A stretch of 64,000 nucleotides of DNA from positions 1 through 64,000 of the forward strand of contig CAKPOS010000002.1 in assembly GCA_934176955.1 (NCBI GenBank). Reading direction: 5' to 3'. The notes under the pieces are model-generated. The model ran no database searches and was not told the origin of the DNA. It worked only from the letters and a program-made list of their open reading frames with translations. Shown here piece by piece: positions 34,148-43,090 of this stretch (position 1 is its first letter; every line of letters starts with the position of its first letter). Origin of the DNA: an uncultured Bacilli bacterium (lineage in GTDB: Bacteria; Bacillota_I; Bacilli_A; RF39; UBA660). The translations under genes were made by a program, and so were the position numbers.

Positions 34148-35483
34148 TTTTATCCCCTTCTTTCTTTATCGATAAAAAGGTTGAAGTTTTTTTCTTAAAT
34201 AACATATCTATTGTTGCTATTGGTCCATTTCTGTGTTTTAGAATAATTAATTGGATAGGGACTGGTAAATTATCATCTGGTGGTGCTTCTACATCAGGGG
34301 CATGGAGAGCTGCTACGATATCAGCATCTTGTTCGATTGAACCTGATTCTCTTAAATCGGATAAGACTGGTTTTTTGTCTTCTCTTTTTTCGACACTTCT
34401 CGACAATTGGGATAAAGCAATTACTGGCACTTCTAATTCTAGTGCCATTGTTTTTAAACTTCTTGAAATTTCTGATACTTCTTGTTGTCTACTTCCAGAA
34501 TATTTAGAAGAGGAATCAATTAATTGTAGATAGTCGATAATGACTAAACCTAAACCTTCTCCTTGTGTGGATAATCTTCTACATTTGGCTTTGATTTCAC
34601 TTGCTGTAACTCCTCCCGCATCATGAAAATAAATATTGGTATCGGCAAGTTGACTGATTGCTTCATTGATGCGACGCCAATCTTCGTTTTCTAAACGGCC
34701 TGTTTGTAATTTTTTATTATCTACTTGTCCAAGGGAACTAATCATTCTCATAATTAATTGTTCTGCTGGCATTTCTAGAGAGAACACAGCAATATTTTTC
34801 TTTGTACTTTTTGCGGCTGCACAAGCTATATTTAAGGCAAAAGCAGTTTTACCTACGGCAGGTCTTGCAGCTACGATAATTAATTGTGTTGGACTAAATC
34901 CGTTTGTTAAATTATCTAAATCTACTAATCCTGTTGTTAGTCCTGTAACTCTTCCTTTATTTTTAGCTAATGTTTCTAAATCGTTTTGAGCTTTTTCTAG
35001 AACTTCTTTAATATTTCTAAATTCACTTGTCTTTCTTAGCTTGGATATATTTAAAATACTTTTTTCGGCATCTTCTACAACTTCACTTAAATTAATATCT
35101 GTTTTGTTGGCATTTGTAATAATTGCTGTTGCTGCTTCTATCATTCGACGAAGTGTAAACTTTTCTGCTACTGTATCAATATAATACTCTACATTGGCGC
35201 CAGTTGCTACACTTTCGATAACGCTATTTAAGTATTCTACGCCTCCAATTTGAACTAGCCAACCACGGTTGATAATTTCTGCTGTTACTGTTGGGGCATC
35301 TACTGGTTTTTTATTTTGATATAAATATTTTATTACTGAAAATATTCTACTATTACTATCTAAATAAAATGCTTCTTCATTTATTTCTTCACAAACCTTT
35401 TGTAGAGCATTATAGGACCAAAAAGCAGAACCTATTAATGCCTTTTCAGCTTCAATATTATTGGGTAATCCATTTGGTCCCAT
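34137..35483 (-). CDS. dnaB: Replicative DNA helicase DnaB
   Basis: A 448-residue hexameric helicase. The N-terminal domain starts GLPNNIEAEKALIGS; the RecA-like domain has Walker A AARPAVGKTAFALN, Walker B LVIIDYLQLI and the SRSLKTMALELEVPVIALSQLSR signature. ATG 35483 follows AGGTGAT. The gene follows rplI (bL9) by 10 bases, the common Firmicutes order. Confidence 0.97.
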   Translation of the reverse strand: MGPNGLPNNIEAEKALIGSAFWSYNALQKVCEEINEEAFYLDSNSRIFSVIKYLYQNKKPVDAPTVTAEIINRGWLVQIGGVEYLNSVIESVATGANVEYYIDTVAEKFTLRRMIEAATAIITNANKTDINLSEVVEDAEKSILNISKLRKTSEFRNIKEVLEKAQNDLETLAKNKGRVTGLTTGLVDLDNLTNGFSPTQLIIVAARPAVGKTAFALNIACAAAKSTKKNIAVFSLEMPAEQLIMRMISSLGQVDNKKLQTGRLENEDWRRINEAISQLADTNIYFHDAGGVTASEIKAKCRRLSTQGEGLGLVIIDYLQLIDSSSKYSGSRQQEVSEISRSLKTMALELEVPVIALSQLSRSVEKREDKKPVLSDLRESGSIEQDADIVAALHAPDVEAPPDDNLPVPIQLIILKHRNGPIATIDMLFKKKTSTFLSIKKEGDKNAG

Positions 35484-35493
35484 GTATTATCAC

Positions 35494-35931
35494 CTACTTT
35501 TCTATTAATTGTACTCGTAATTTAGCAATTACTTTTTTATGTAATTTGATTTCTACTTCATGTACTCCTAGTGTATTTAAATTTTGGGCAGAAATTTGTT
35601 TTTTATCAATTTTTATTCCTTTTTTATTTAGTTCTTCTCCTATTTGTTTACTACTAATACTTCCAAAGACTTTTCCTTTGTTAGAAGAAACTTTAAAGGA
35701 AATAGATAGTGCTTCTAATTTCTTTTTTAATTCCTCTGCTTTTTTGATATTTTCTTTTTCTTCTTGTTCTTTTTTCTTAATGTCTTGATTTAAGATATTT
35801 GAACTTGTTTTTGTATATTTTACGGCATAGCCATTTTTAATTAAATAGTTTGTTGCGTAGCCATCACTGACTTCTTTAATTTCATTTACTTTTCCTTGTT
35901 TTTTTAAATCTTTAATAAAAATAACCTTCAT
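35494..35931 (-). CDS. rplI: Large-subunit ribosomal protein bL9
   Basis: A 145-residue bL9. The N-terminal domain (MKVIFIKDLKKQGKVNEIKEV and GYATNYLIKNGYAVKYT) binds 23S rRNA; the long central helix is Lys/Glu-rich; the C-terminal domain ends ...VQLIEK. First gene of the rplI-dnaB-M23-MBL-rlmH run. ATG 35931 follows AAGGTGGG. Confidence 0.96.
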   Translation of the reverse strand: MKVIFIKDLKKQGKVNEIKEVSDGYATNYLIKNGYAVKYTKTSSNILNQDIKKKEQEEKENIKKAEELKKKLEALSISFKVSSNKGKVFGSISSKQIGEELNKKGIKIDKKQISAQNLNTLGVHEVEIKLHKKVIAKLRVQLIEK

Positions 35932-35955
35932 AAAAATCCCACCTTCACGCTACTA

Positions 35956-35984
35956 ATTATACTATAATTGTACTTTTTAGTAAA
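35956..35984 (-). promoter_or_regulatory. Promoter of the rplI-dnaB operon
   Basis: Minus-strand TTTACT (35979-35984), 17-base spacer, TATAAT (35956-35961). Confidence 0.7.
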
Positions 35985-36008
35985 GGAATTTTTTATAATG
36001 AAAAAGCA

Positions 36009-36034
36009 GTTCAAGAAAGTGCTTTTTCTTGAAC
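36009..36034 (-). terminator. Terminator of the murG-murB-divIB operon
   Basis: A 10-bp stem GTTCAAGAAA/TTTCTTGAAC (36009-36018 with 36025-36034) followed by TGCTTTTT on the minus strand. Confidence 0.8.
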
Positions 36035-36036
36035 CT

Positions 36037-36714
36037 TTATTTTCTTATTTCTACATAATTTCCTGAATCAAGATAGATAATTCCTAAATGATTTTCTAAT
36101 TTATCTTTAATTTGATTATACTTATTTAAGGTATTTATTTTTGTTAAGGTTATATAAACTAAATTTCCATCATTCATATATAATAAAAATCTTTCTTTAT
36201 CTACTTCTACTGGTTGATATTCTATTTCTGAAATTTGTCTTAAGATATTTTTATCAATTGTCGCAAATTTTTTAACAAATTTTTGATAAATCTTTTTTTC
36301 TTCTATTTCATTTGTTAATGTTGGGATATCTGATAAGTTATAGGTGTTATCTAATTTGTTTCCATTAGATAATATTAATTGATTAGCATTAATACAAATT
36401 GGAGTATATTCTTTGATATGTAGTTCTATGATATTTCCTAACTTTTTCTTTATTTTTACATTTTCTATGTAAGGATTACTCTTTAATTTATTTTTTATAT
36501 CAGTACTTTTAGTTAGCAAAAAAGATGGATAATTAGATAATGAAGATAGTTCGATTATTTCGTTATCAGAAAGAATATTATTTCCATCTATATATATATT
36601 TTTGATTGGCATTATTAGAGCGTAATATATAATAGAAATAATTATTAAAATTATTAATACTAAAATTAAAATATTTTTTACTTTTAATACCCTTTTTTTC
36701 TTCTTTTTTGCCAT
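36037..36714 (-). CDS. divIB: Cell-division protein DivIB/FtsQ
   Basis: A 225-residue bitopic divisome protein. A basic cytoplasmic head (AKKKKKRVLKVK) is followed by one helix (about 15-38), a POTRA domain (IKNIYIDGNNILSDNEIIEL...) and a beta domain. It joins FtsL/DivIC and FtsW-FtsI at the septum. Start ATG 36714 follows TTAGGTGA; an in-frame GTG nine bases upstream is in that site. It follows murB within one transcript. Confidence 0.9.
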   Translation of the reverse strand: MAKKKKKRVLKVKNILILVLIILIIISIIYYALIMPIKNIYIDGNNILSDNEIIELSSLSNYPSFLLTKSTDIKNKLKSNPYIENVKIKKKLGNIIELHIKEYTPICINANQLILSNGNKLDNTYNLSDIPTLTNEIEEKKIYQKFVKKFATIDKNILRQISEIEYQPVEVDKERFLLYMNDGNLVYITLTKINTLNKYNQIKDKLENHLGIIYLDSGNYVEIRK

Positions 36715-36723
36715 ATTATTCAC

Positions 36724-37614
36724 CTAATCTACAATAATTTGTTCTAAAATTAAATCAACGTTAAATTCTTTTTTTACTTCATCTTGTATTTTTTTGATTA
36801 ATTTTACAATATCTTTTCCTAAAGCATTATCTTTATTTACAATAAAGTTTGCATGTTTTTCTGATACCATGGCTCCATTTAGTTTATATCCTTTTAATCC
36901 TATCTTTTCAATTAGTTCTCCTGCATACATTCCTTCTGGATTTCTAAATACAGAGCCTGCTGATGGCATATCTAATGGCTGTGTTTCTATTCTTTTTACT
37001 CTTCTTTTACTAATTTTTTCTAATATTTCTTCTTTGTTTCCTTGCTTTAATTTTAAGGTTGCTGAAACGATATAATATCCTTTATTTTCCTTGAAAAAAG
37101 AATTTCGATAAGAGAAATTTAAATCATCATGACGCATAGTTACGATTTCATTATCTGGATTTACTACAGTTACGGTTTCTACTACTGAGGCAATGTCACT
37201 TTTATATGCGCCTGCGTTCATAGCAATACTTGCTCCTACCATTCCTGGTATTCCTGTTGCAAACTCTAATCCTTCAAGTCCTAAGCTTGAAGTTTCTAAA
37301 GCAAGTTTTTGTAATGAATATCCTGCTTCAACTTCTACAGTTAAATCATCAATTTTCATTTTATTTAATTTACTTAAAATAATTACTACTCCATCGTAAT
37401 AATCAGTATTTAAAATAATATTACTTCCATTTCCTAAAACAAGATATTTTTCTTTTTCCTTTTTTAGTTCTTTTAGTAATTCTACAAATTCTTCTTTGGT
37501 TTTAGGAAATACTAAATATTTACATTTTACTTCTACTCTATACGTATTGTATCTTTTTAGGCTTGCTTCACTTGTATATTCATAGTTGTTTTTCTCAATA
37601 AAATTTTTTATCAT
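36724..37614 (-). CDS. murB: UDP-N-acetylenolpyruvoylglucosamine reductase MurB
   Basis: A 296-residue FAD enzyme that makes UDP-MurNAc with NADPH. FAD-binding LGNGSNIIL, ATGIPGMVGASIAMNAGAY, SYRNSFFK, and PSAGSVFRNPEG with the catalytic serine are present, with the final catalytic glutamate in the C-terminal LILEQIIVD region. It belongs to the type IIb group by length and by SYRNSFF. The gene overlaps murG by 20 bases. Confidence 0.95.
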   Translation of the reverse strand: MIKNFIEKNNYEYTSEASLKRYNTYRVEVKCKYLVFPKTKEEFVELLKELKKEKEKYLVLGNGSNIILNTDYYDGVVIILSKLNKMKIDDLTVEVEAGYSLQKLALETSSLGLEGLEFATGIPGMVGASIAMNAGAYKSDIASVVETVTVVNPDNEIVTMRHDDLNFSYRNSFFKENKGYYIVSATLKLKQGNKEEILEKISKRRVKRIETQPLDMPSAGSVFRNPEGMYAGELIEKIGLKGYKLNGAMVSEKHANFIVNKDNALGKDIVKLIKKIQDEVKKEFNVDLILEQIIVD

Positions 37615-38689
37615 TTAATATCAATTCCTTTAATATGTCGTAAATTCTAGTTGAGGAATCTTTGATTCCTAATTTACTGACATTCTCTTTTATTTTTTTG
37701 TATTTTTCTTCATCTTCTAAAATGTCATCTATCATATGGATAAAAGATATTTTATTTAAGTCTTTTTCTTCAATCATTAAAGCAGCATCTTTTTTGACTA
37801 AGTCTTCTGCATTTTTATATTGGTGGTTATTGGTAACATAAGGGCTAGGAATAAAGATAGTTGGAATTCCTAGTGCAGTAATTTCACTCATCGTGGAAGC
37901 GCCTGCACGTGATACCATTAAATCCGTTACTTTCATTACAGATGGTAATTCTTTGATAAAAGGAACTACTTTAACATTTGATGGAAATCTCTTTGATTTA
38001 ATAGAGTCATAGTAATGTTCACCTGTTACAAATAAAATTTCATAATTTTTATTTCGAAATCCATATAAGTATTCTTCCATTTTTTCATTTACTGTTTTAC
38101 TGCCTAAACTTCCCATAACGATTAAAACTAATTTTTTATCTTCACTTAATCCAAAATCGCTTTTTTTGGCGACTTTTGTTTGAATTGCTTTTTCACTGCA
38201 AGGATTTCCTGTTAAAATCACTTTGTCTTTTGGAAATTCTCCTAATGTTGAATCAAAACTTACACCAATTTTATCAACATATTTGCTTAAATATTTATTT
38301 GATAGTCCTACTACAGAGTTTTGTTCATGAATGAATGTTTTACACCCCAATTTGTGAGCTGCCCAAATTACTGGTGCTGTGACATATCCACCTGCTCCAA
38401 TTACAACATCTGGTTTAAATTCTTCTATTATTTTTAGACATTTTTTTCTTGCTTTTAGAAAAAGAAATAAAGTTTTGAAATTTTCTAAAGTTAGTTTTCT
38501 AATAAATCCTGTTATTTCTATCCCTTCATAAGGAATTCCTAGTGAGGGAATTAAATCTTTTTCCATTCTATTATGGGTACCTATATAAATAAATTCACTG
38601 TTTGGTTCTTCTTTTTTTATTTTATTAATGATTGCAAGAGCTGGATAAATATGTCCTCCTGTTCCTCCTGCGCTAATTACTACTCGCAT
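37595..38689 (-). CDS. murG: UDP-GlcNAc transferase MurG
   Basis: A 364-residue GT28 enzyme that adds GlcNAc to lipid I to give lipid II at the inner membrane face. The motifs GGTGGHIYPALAI, HEQNSVVGLSNK, MGSLGSKTVN and SRAGASTMSEI are clear. Start ATG 38689 follows AAAGAGGTGA; the frame is open for 26 more codons upstream but nothing supports a longer protein. Confidence 0.96.
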   Translation of the reverse strand: MRVVISAGGTGGHIYPALAIINKIKKEEPNSEFIYIGTHNRMEKDLIPSLGIPYEGIEITGFIRKLTLENFKTLFLFLKARKKCLKIIEEFKPDVVIGAGGYVTAPVIWAAHKLGCKTFIHEQNSVVGLSNKYLSKYVDKIGVSFDSTLGEFPKDKVILTGNPCSEKAIQTKVAKKSDFGLSEDKKLVLIVMGSLGSKTVNEKMEEYLYGFRNKNYEILFVTGEHYYDSIKSKRFPSNVKVVPFIKELPSVMKVTDLMVSRAGASTMSEITALGIPTIFIPSPYVTNNHQYKNAEDLVKKDAALMIEEKDLNKISFIHMIDDILEDEEKYKKIKENVSKLGIKDSSTRIYDILKELILNDKKFY

Positions 38690-38716
38690 TAAATTCACCT
38701 CTTTACATGTCTTATT

Positions 38717-38746
38717 ATTATACCAAATAACTACCAAAAAAGTAAA
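38717..38746 (-). promoter_or_regulatory. murG operon promoter
   Basis: Minus-strand TTTACT (38741-38746), 18-base spacer, TATAAT (38717-38722). Confidence 0.65.
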
Positions 38747-38823
38747 TATCTCACTATAATTATACATTAAATGAAGTTGTTTATGTCAATGTTAAATAAA
38801 ATACTTACCTTTTTTGTTTTATC

Positions 38824-39588
38824 TTATTTGATTAATTTTTCTAATAAATCTGTTAATTGGAGTTTTGAGACCATAATTAATATTGCTGCCATACTAAGAA
38901 ATGGGCCAAAGGGAATAATATTCTCTTTATCAGAAAATAAGATGATTAAAGCAACAGGAAAAGCAATGAAAGTTGCTAAAAAGATAGTACAAATTGACAT
39001 TGGTAATCCTAAAACCATTCCAAATAAAAACATTAATTTTATATCTCCTCCTCCAAGAGATTCTTTTTGAAAAGCTTTATCTCCAATCCATTTTATAGCA
39101 TACATGGCTAGAAAAGCACCTACTCCTGAATAAATATGATAAGCTGCTACTTCTAATCCTTTTCCAAAAATGTATAGAATGGCTAATAATAAAGTAGAAA
39201 AGATTAATACTTCATCTAAAATAATCATGTACTCTATATCACTTACAATTACTGTAATTAATGCTGATACAAATACTAGTGCAATTGCTAAGTCAAAGCT
39301 AAATTTAAATGAGTGATAGCATGCTGCATATAATAATCCTGTAACAATTTCTACAATAACATAGCTAATTGGAATTTTACTTTTACATTTACTACATTTT
39401 CCTCTTAAAAATAGATAAGAAAAGATTGGGATATTTTCATACCATTTTAAATAGTGATTACATTTTGGGCAATGAGATCCTGGGCTAATGATTGATTCAT
39501 CATTAGAAAGTCGTGTTGCCACTACGTGAAAAAATGATCCCATTACTGCTCCTATAATAAAAAACATTACTTTATAAAATATTTCCAA
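38824..39588 (-). CDS. pilD: Prepilin peptidase (PilD/ComC)
   Basis: A 254-residue membrane aspartyl protease that cleaves and methylates type IV prepilins or competence pseudopilins. The N-terminal cytoplasmic loop has two CxxC pairs (CPKCNHYLKW, CSKCKSK). The catalytic aspartates are in VSDIEYMIILD and LGGGDIKLM. The start is TTG 39588 after AAGGAGG. It follows pilC by 20 bases. No pilin gene is recognised in the window, so its substrates lie elsewhere. Confidence 0.93.
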   Translation of the reverse strand: MEIFYKVMFFIIGAVMGSFFHVVATRLSNDESIISPGSHCPKCNHYLKWYENIPIFSYLFLRGKCSKCKSKIPISYVIVEIVTGLLYAACYHSFKFSFDLAIALVFVSALITVIVSDIEYMIILDEVLIFSTLLLAILYIFGKGLEVAAYHIYSGVGAFLAMYAIKWIGDKAFQKESLGGGDIKLMFLFGMVLGLPMSICTIFLATFIAFPVALIILFSDKENIIPFGPFLSMAAILIMVSKLQLTDLLEKLIK

Positions 39589-39608
39589 TGTATACCTCCT
39601 TGTCTTTA

Positions 39609-40973
39609 TTAAACGATTTGTTCATACATACTAAACATTGGAACTACTACTGCTAATAGTACAATACCAACAATTACAGCAAGAAAAATAATCATAACTG
39701 GTTCAATTAAACTTTTTAATTGTGCAATTAAATTTTTCTGTTCTGTGTTATAATATTCCGACACTTTTGCCATCATAGCTCCTAATCTTCCAGTTCTTTC
39801 TCCGGTTAAAAGCATTTCATAGGCAATTGGTGGAAATGCCCAATTGTCTTTGAACGCTGGTGACACTCCATTTCCATTACTCAGGTTAATGACAGCATCT
39901 TTAATTAAATTTTTATATATTTCATTTGAAGTTACTTTTCCCAAAATTTCCATACTATCAGTAATGAAAACATCGTAATTGATTAACGAGGCAAATGTTT
40001 TGGTAAACATGATAACTTCTTTGTAGATTACAATATTTTTTACTACAGGAATATGCATTAATGTCCATTGTGTCCAATAACGAAATGTAGTGACATTTTT
40101 ATATAAAATCACTAGTATCGTGAATATTGCTATGATTACTAGAATTACATATAATAAATTTGCTGCTAAAAAATCACTGAGACTAACAATCATTGTTGTA
40201 ATAGGAGGTAATTTACTTCCTATTTGTGCATACATATCTGTAAATTCTGGTACAACGAATAAAACAATATATACTAAAACAACAATAGCGATGATAAAAA
40301 TAACTGTAGGATATGTCATTGCACTGATAATTTGTTTTCTATTTTCATCTATTGTTTTATAATAATCTGCCATATCATCTAATACACCAGTTAAATTTCC
40401 TGTTAACTCTGAAGTTTTTATCATATTAATTAATAATTTTGGAAAAACTGCACCCTGTTTATTTAGTGCTTCACTAAAAGTTTCTCCTGTTGTTAATTCA
40501 AATACTAAACGATTGTATAAATTTCTTATTTTCTTATTTCTTGCTTGTTTTGCTAAAATATTAATGGAATCAATTAAAGGAATTCCTGCTTTAATATAAG
40601 TAGATAATTGAGTTAGAAAAAAATTTAAGTCTTTATCTTTCATTTGTCTTGTTGTTAACTGTACTAATCCTAGTTTATTAAATAATTCATCTTCTTCAAT
40701 TGTTAGGACATCATATCCTTGATTCATTAAAAAGGAGTGAACATCTAATTTAGAAAGTGCATCTAATTTTCCATCAGATATATTTCCTTGTTTATCTCTA
40801 ACTTTATATCGATAACGGATATTTTTGGTATTTTTAATAGCATCTTGGGGAGTTAGTTCCATTACTTTTAGTTTTAAATTTTTTTCTCTTTTTGCTTTAC
40901 TTGCTTTATCATTTCCTTTTGATCCACCGATTGGTTGGTTTAAGGCTTGAATTATTTTTTTTAAACTTCCCAT
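39609..40973 (-). CDS. pilC: Type IV pilus/type II secretion inner-membrane protein PilC/GspF
   Basis: A 454-residue platform protein with two GspF repeats (about 110-230 and 320-440), each with a cytoplasmic helical bundle and membrane helices. DLNFFLTQLSTYIKAGIPLIDSI and ELTGNLTGVLDDMADYY, then FTKTFASLINYDVFI and GERTGRLGAMMAKVSEYY, are the paired signatures. A charged N-terminal extension of about 40 residues precedes a cytoplasmic domain. The assembly ATPase (PilB) and pilins are not adjacent, which is unusual. ATG 40973 follows GGAGGG. Confidence 0.92.
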   Translation of the reverse strand: MGSLKKIIQALNQPIGGSKGNDKASKAKREKNLKLKVMELTPQDAIKNTKNIRYRYKVRDKQGNISDGKLDALSKLDVHSFLMNQGYDVLTIEEDELFNKLGLVQLTTRQMKDKDLNFFLTQLSTYIKAGIPLIDSINILAKQARNKKIRNLYNRLVFELTTGETFSEALNKQGAVFPKLLINMIKTSELTGNLTGVLDDMADYYKTIDENRKQIISAMTYPTVIFIIAIVVLVYIVLFVVPEFTDMYAQIGSKLPPITTMIVSLSDFLAANLLYVILVIIAIFTILVILYKNVTTFRYWTQWTLMHIPVVKNIVIYKEVIMFTKTFASLINYDVFITDSMEILGKVTSNEIYKNLIKDAVINLSNGNGVSPAFKDNWAFPPIAYEMLLTGERTGRLGAMMAKVSEYYNTEQKNLIAQLKSLIEPVMIIFLAVIVGIVLLAVVVPMFSMYEQIV

Positions 40974-41066
40974 AATATGCCCTCCATATTCTATTTGATA
41001 AATCTATTTTAGCACATTTTTTTCACTTTTCCTAGTTTTTTACATAGATTATAGTAAAGAGGTGAA

Positions 41067-41567
41067 ATGAAGATGTATAATCAACCTTTTTTTATGCCAG
41101 GATTTTCTCCATATATGATGGCACAGCCGATGGCTAGAGGAATGATGGGAGCCGCTCCTGGATTAGTAAGAGCTGGATCACTGGGGACTGCTGGTGGTGC
41201 TACTAGAGGAGCAGGATTAATAAGAAGTTTAGGGAACGGAATAGCAGGTCTTCGTTCTATTAATTGGAGTGGATTAATTAATGGAACTTCAAAAACTTTG
41301 GGAGTAATTAATCAAACTATTCCTTTAGTTAAACAAGTTGGTCCTGTTATGAATAATATGAAATCTATGCTTAGAGTTGCTTCTGCTTTTAAAGATGAAA
41401 CAGATCGCTCTTATAGAAGTAAAAGAAAAAGTTATATCAATACTAATCAAAACATATCTCATCATCAACATTCTTCAAATTTAAAAGAAAATTATTCCCA
41501 ACCGCAAGAAAAAGTAGAGTATTCTAATCTTGAAGATTATTCCCCTACTTTCTTTGTTCAATCTTAA
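41067..41567 (+). CDS. YqfQ/VrrA-like protein
   Basis: A 166-residue protein. The Pro/Met/Gly-rich start (QPFFMPGFSPYMMAQPMARGMMG) and glycine-rich middle lead into a helix with IPLVKQVGPVMNNMKSMLRVASAF, which resembles YqfQ/VrrA proteins of Bacillus. The C-terminal 45 residues are polar. No signal peptide is present. In Bacillus this family is often spore- or coat-associated; whether that applies here is unknown. ATG 41067 follows AAAGAGGTG. Confidence 0.55.
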   Translation: MKMYNQPFFMPGFSPYMMAQPMARGMMGAAPGLVRAGSLGTAGGATRGAGLIRSLGNGIAGLRSINWSGLINGTSKTLGVINQTIPLVKQVGPVMNNMKSMLRVASAFKDETDRSYRSKRKSYINTNQNISHHQHSSNLKENYSQPQEKVEYSNLEDYSPTFFVQS

Positions 41568-41572
41568 TTCTT

Positions 41573-41608
41573 ATCCTTTTGTAATATTTTTATACAGAAG
41601 GATTTTTT
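41573..41608 (+). terminator. Terminator between convergent genes
   Basis: An 11-bp stem with one mismatch (41573-41583 with 41593-41603) followed by a T run. Confidence 0.75.
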
Positions 41609-42197
41609 ATTCTACAATTTCATTGTTTTCAAATTTAATATCTAAAAATTTTCTACTAGCTAAGAAATCACACATATGAACAAATCTTTGTTCAGCAGTT
41701 CTTGGTTTGGGTAATACTTCTTTTTTCTGGTAATTATCATATGTCCATTCTCCCATGTGAGATTCTATCATTGAGCAAACTTTTCTAATATCATCAATTT
41801 CCATAGATAATTTATCTTTATTTTCCATAATTAGTTTGGACGCTAATAAAGGGTGGTCAAATTTTGTATATTTGCTATGTTCCATTCCACTTTTTACCCC
41901 ATCATGTAGGGTTAATGCAATGATAATTAAATCTTTGTCTTTACTATCAAATTTAGCACCTACTGTGTTGTTATTTAAAAGTTCGTATGCAATTCGTACT
42001 GCTGCTTTAGTATGGCGTACTAATCCTTTTTCTCCTAATGAAAATGATGGGTGATATTTTCCTGTAGATGATGCTGGTATTTCAAAGAAATAGTCTGGTA
42101 ATAAACCAATTAATGTTTTTAAGTCTTTTCTTCTTTCGGCATCTTTTACATAATTTATTTCTGTTTTAAATATTTCTACTTTTTCTGTTTTTCTCAT
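41607..42197 (-). CDS. HD-domain hydrolase
   Basis: A 196-residue protein with the HD metal motif: the first His in GLVRHTKAAVRIAY, HD in LTLHDGVKSG, later His residues in KFDHPLLAS and IESHMGEW, and the final Asp in VHMCDFLASRK. This set fits the metal-dependent phosphohydrolase superfamily. The substrate (nucleotide, oligonucleotide or other phosphate ester) cannot be told. ATG 42197 follows GTGAGGT. It follows mscS by 10 bases. Confidence 0.8.
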   Translation of the reverse strand: MRKTEKVEIFKTEINYVKDAERRKDLKTLIGLLPDYFFEIPASSTGKYHPSFSLGEKGLVRHTKAAVRIAYELLNNNTVGAKFDSKDKDLIIIALTLHDGVKSGMEHSKYTKFDHPLLASKLIMENKDKLSMEIDDIRKVCSMIESHMGEWTYDNYQKKEVLPKPRTAEQRFVHMCDFLASRKFLDIKFENNEIVE

Positions 42198-42207
42198 TTT
42201 TACCTCA

Positions 42208-43014
42208 CTACTTTTCTATATTGATATCAATTTTTTGATAAGGAATTTCTATTCCTTCTTTATCAAATGTTATTTTTATTAGTTTTAAGACTTCCCTTTT
42301 TATTCCAACATGTTTCATCGCGGCACAATCAATCATGATTGCGTAATTGATACTGCTATCTGCAAATTCATCTACACCAAGTAATTCCATTGAGTAAACA
42401 TATTTCTTTTTTACTATTTCTTCTTTTAACCCGTTTAGGATATTTTCTAAATCTTCTATTTTTGTATTATAAGCTACTGGTAAAGTTAGTACTAATTTAG
42501 TATGATTTAAATTATAATTTACTACTTTATTGAAAGAAGAATTAGATAGTATCATTACTTCTCCCGTATATGCTTTTACTTTGGTTGTTTTTAATCCTAG
42601 GGAGATTACTTCTCCTTTAAAGTCATTTATTTCTACCCAATCTCCAACGGCATAAGCATTATCAAAGATAATAAATATTCCTGCTAAAAAATCTTTAATA
42701 ATATCTTGAAAAGCAAGACCTATTACAGCACCTGCTACTCCAATAGAAGCCATGATACTAGTGGTATTTACTCCATATAAGTTTAGTATTAGAACAATAA
42801 CAATAATGGCAATAATATACTTTATAATATTTTTAAATAAGTTGATTACGGTTTTTTTTCTTTTATCTATACCATTTCCTTTGCCAACTACGTGTTTAAT
42901 ATTTATTTTGCTTAAGTCATCAATAATTTTGGCAATAATTAAATAAATAATTATTCCAAAGCCAACATAAACAATTGGCATAAAAAATTTTTCACTTTGA
43001 ATAAATTTTGTCAT
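42208..43014 (-). CDS. mscS: Small-conductance mechanosensitive channel MscS
   Basis: A 268-residue MscS with three helices: TM1 (about 12-30), TM2 (about 55-78) and the pore helix TM3, SIMASIGVAGAVIGLAFQDIIKDFLAG, followed by the beta domain (YAVGDWVEI, ...VILSNSSFNKV) and the C-terminal alpha/beta domain. It releases solutes on hypo-osmotic shock and complements the osmolyte importer at 2648. ATG 43014 follows AAAGGAGA. Confidence 0.93.
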   Translation of the reverse strand: MTKFIQSEKFFMPIVYVGFGIIIYLIIAKIIDDLSKINIKHVVGKGNGIDKRKKTVINLFKNIIKYIIAIIVIVLILNLYGVNTTSIMASIGVAGAVIGLAFQDIIKDFLAGIFIIFDNAYAVGDWVEINDFKGEVISLGLKTTKVKAYTGEVMILSNSSFNKVVNYNLNHTKLVLTLPVAYNTKIEDLENILNGLKEEIVKKKYVYSMELLGVDEFADSSINYAIMIDCAAMKHVGIKREVLKLIKITFDKEGIEIPYQKIDINIEK

Positions 43015-43090
43015 ATATTCTCCTTTATTAAAATACTTTATTTTCTTTTGGCTTAAGATATTTTTTATCCTTTAAGATTTATCGAAGGGA

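Noticed and set aside
35291..35788. A 165-codon + strand open frame overlapping dnaB and rplI
   Set aside because: It is antisense to two certain genes and shows the Phe/Leu-rich composition expected from a complement of AT-rich coding sequence.
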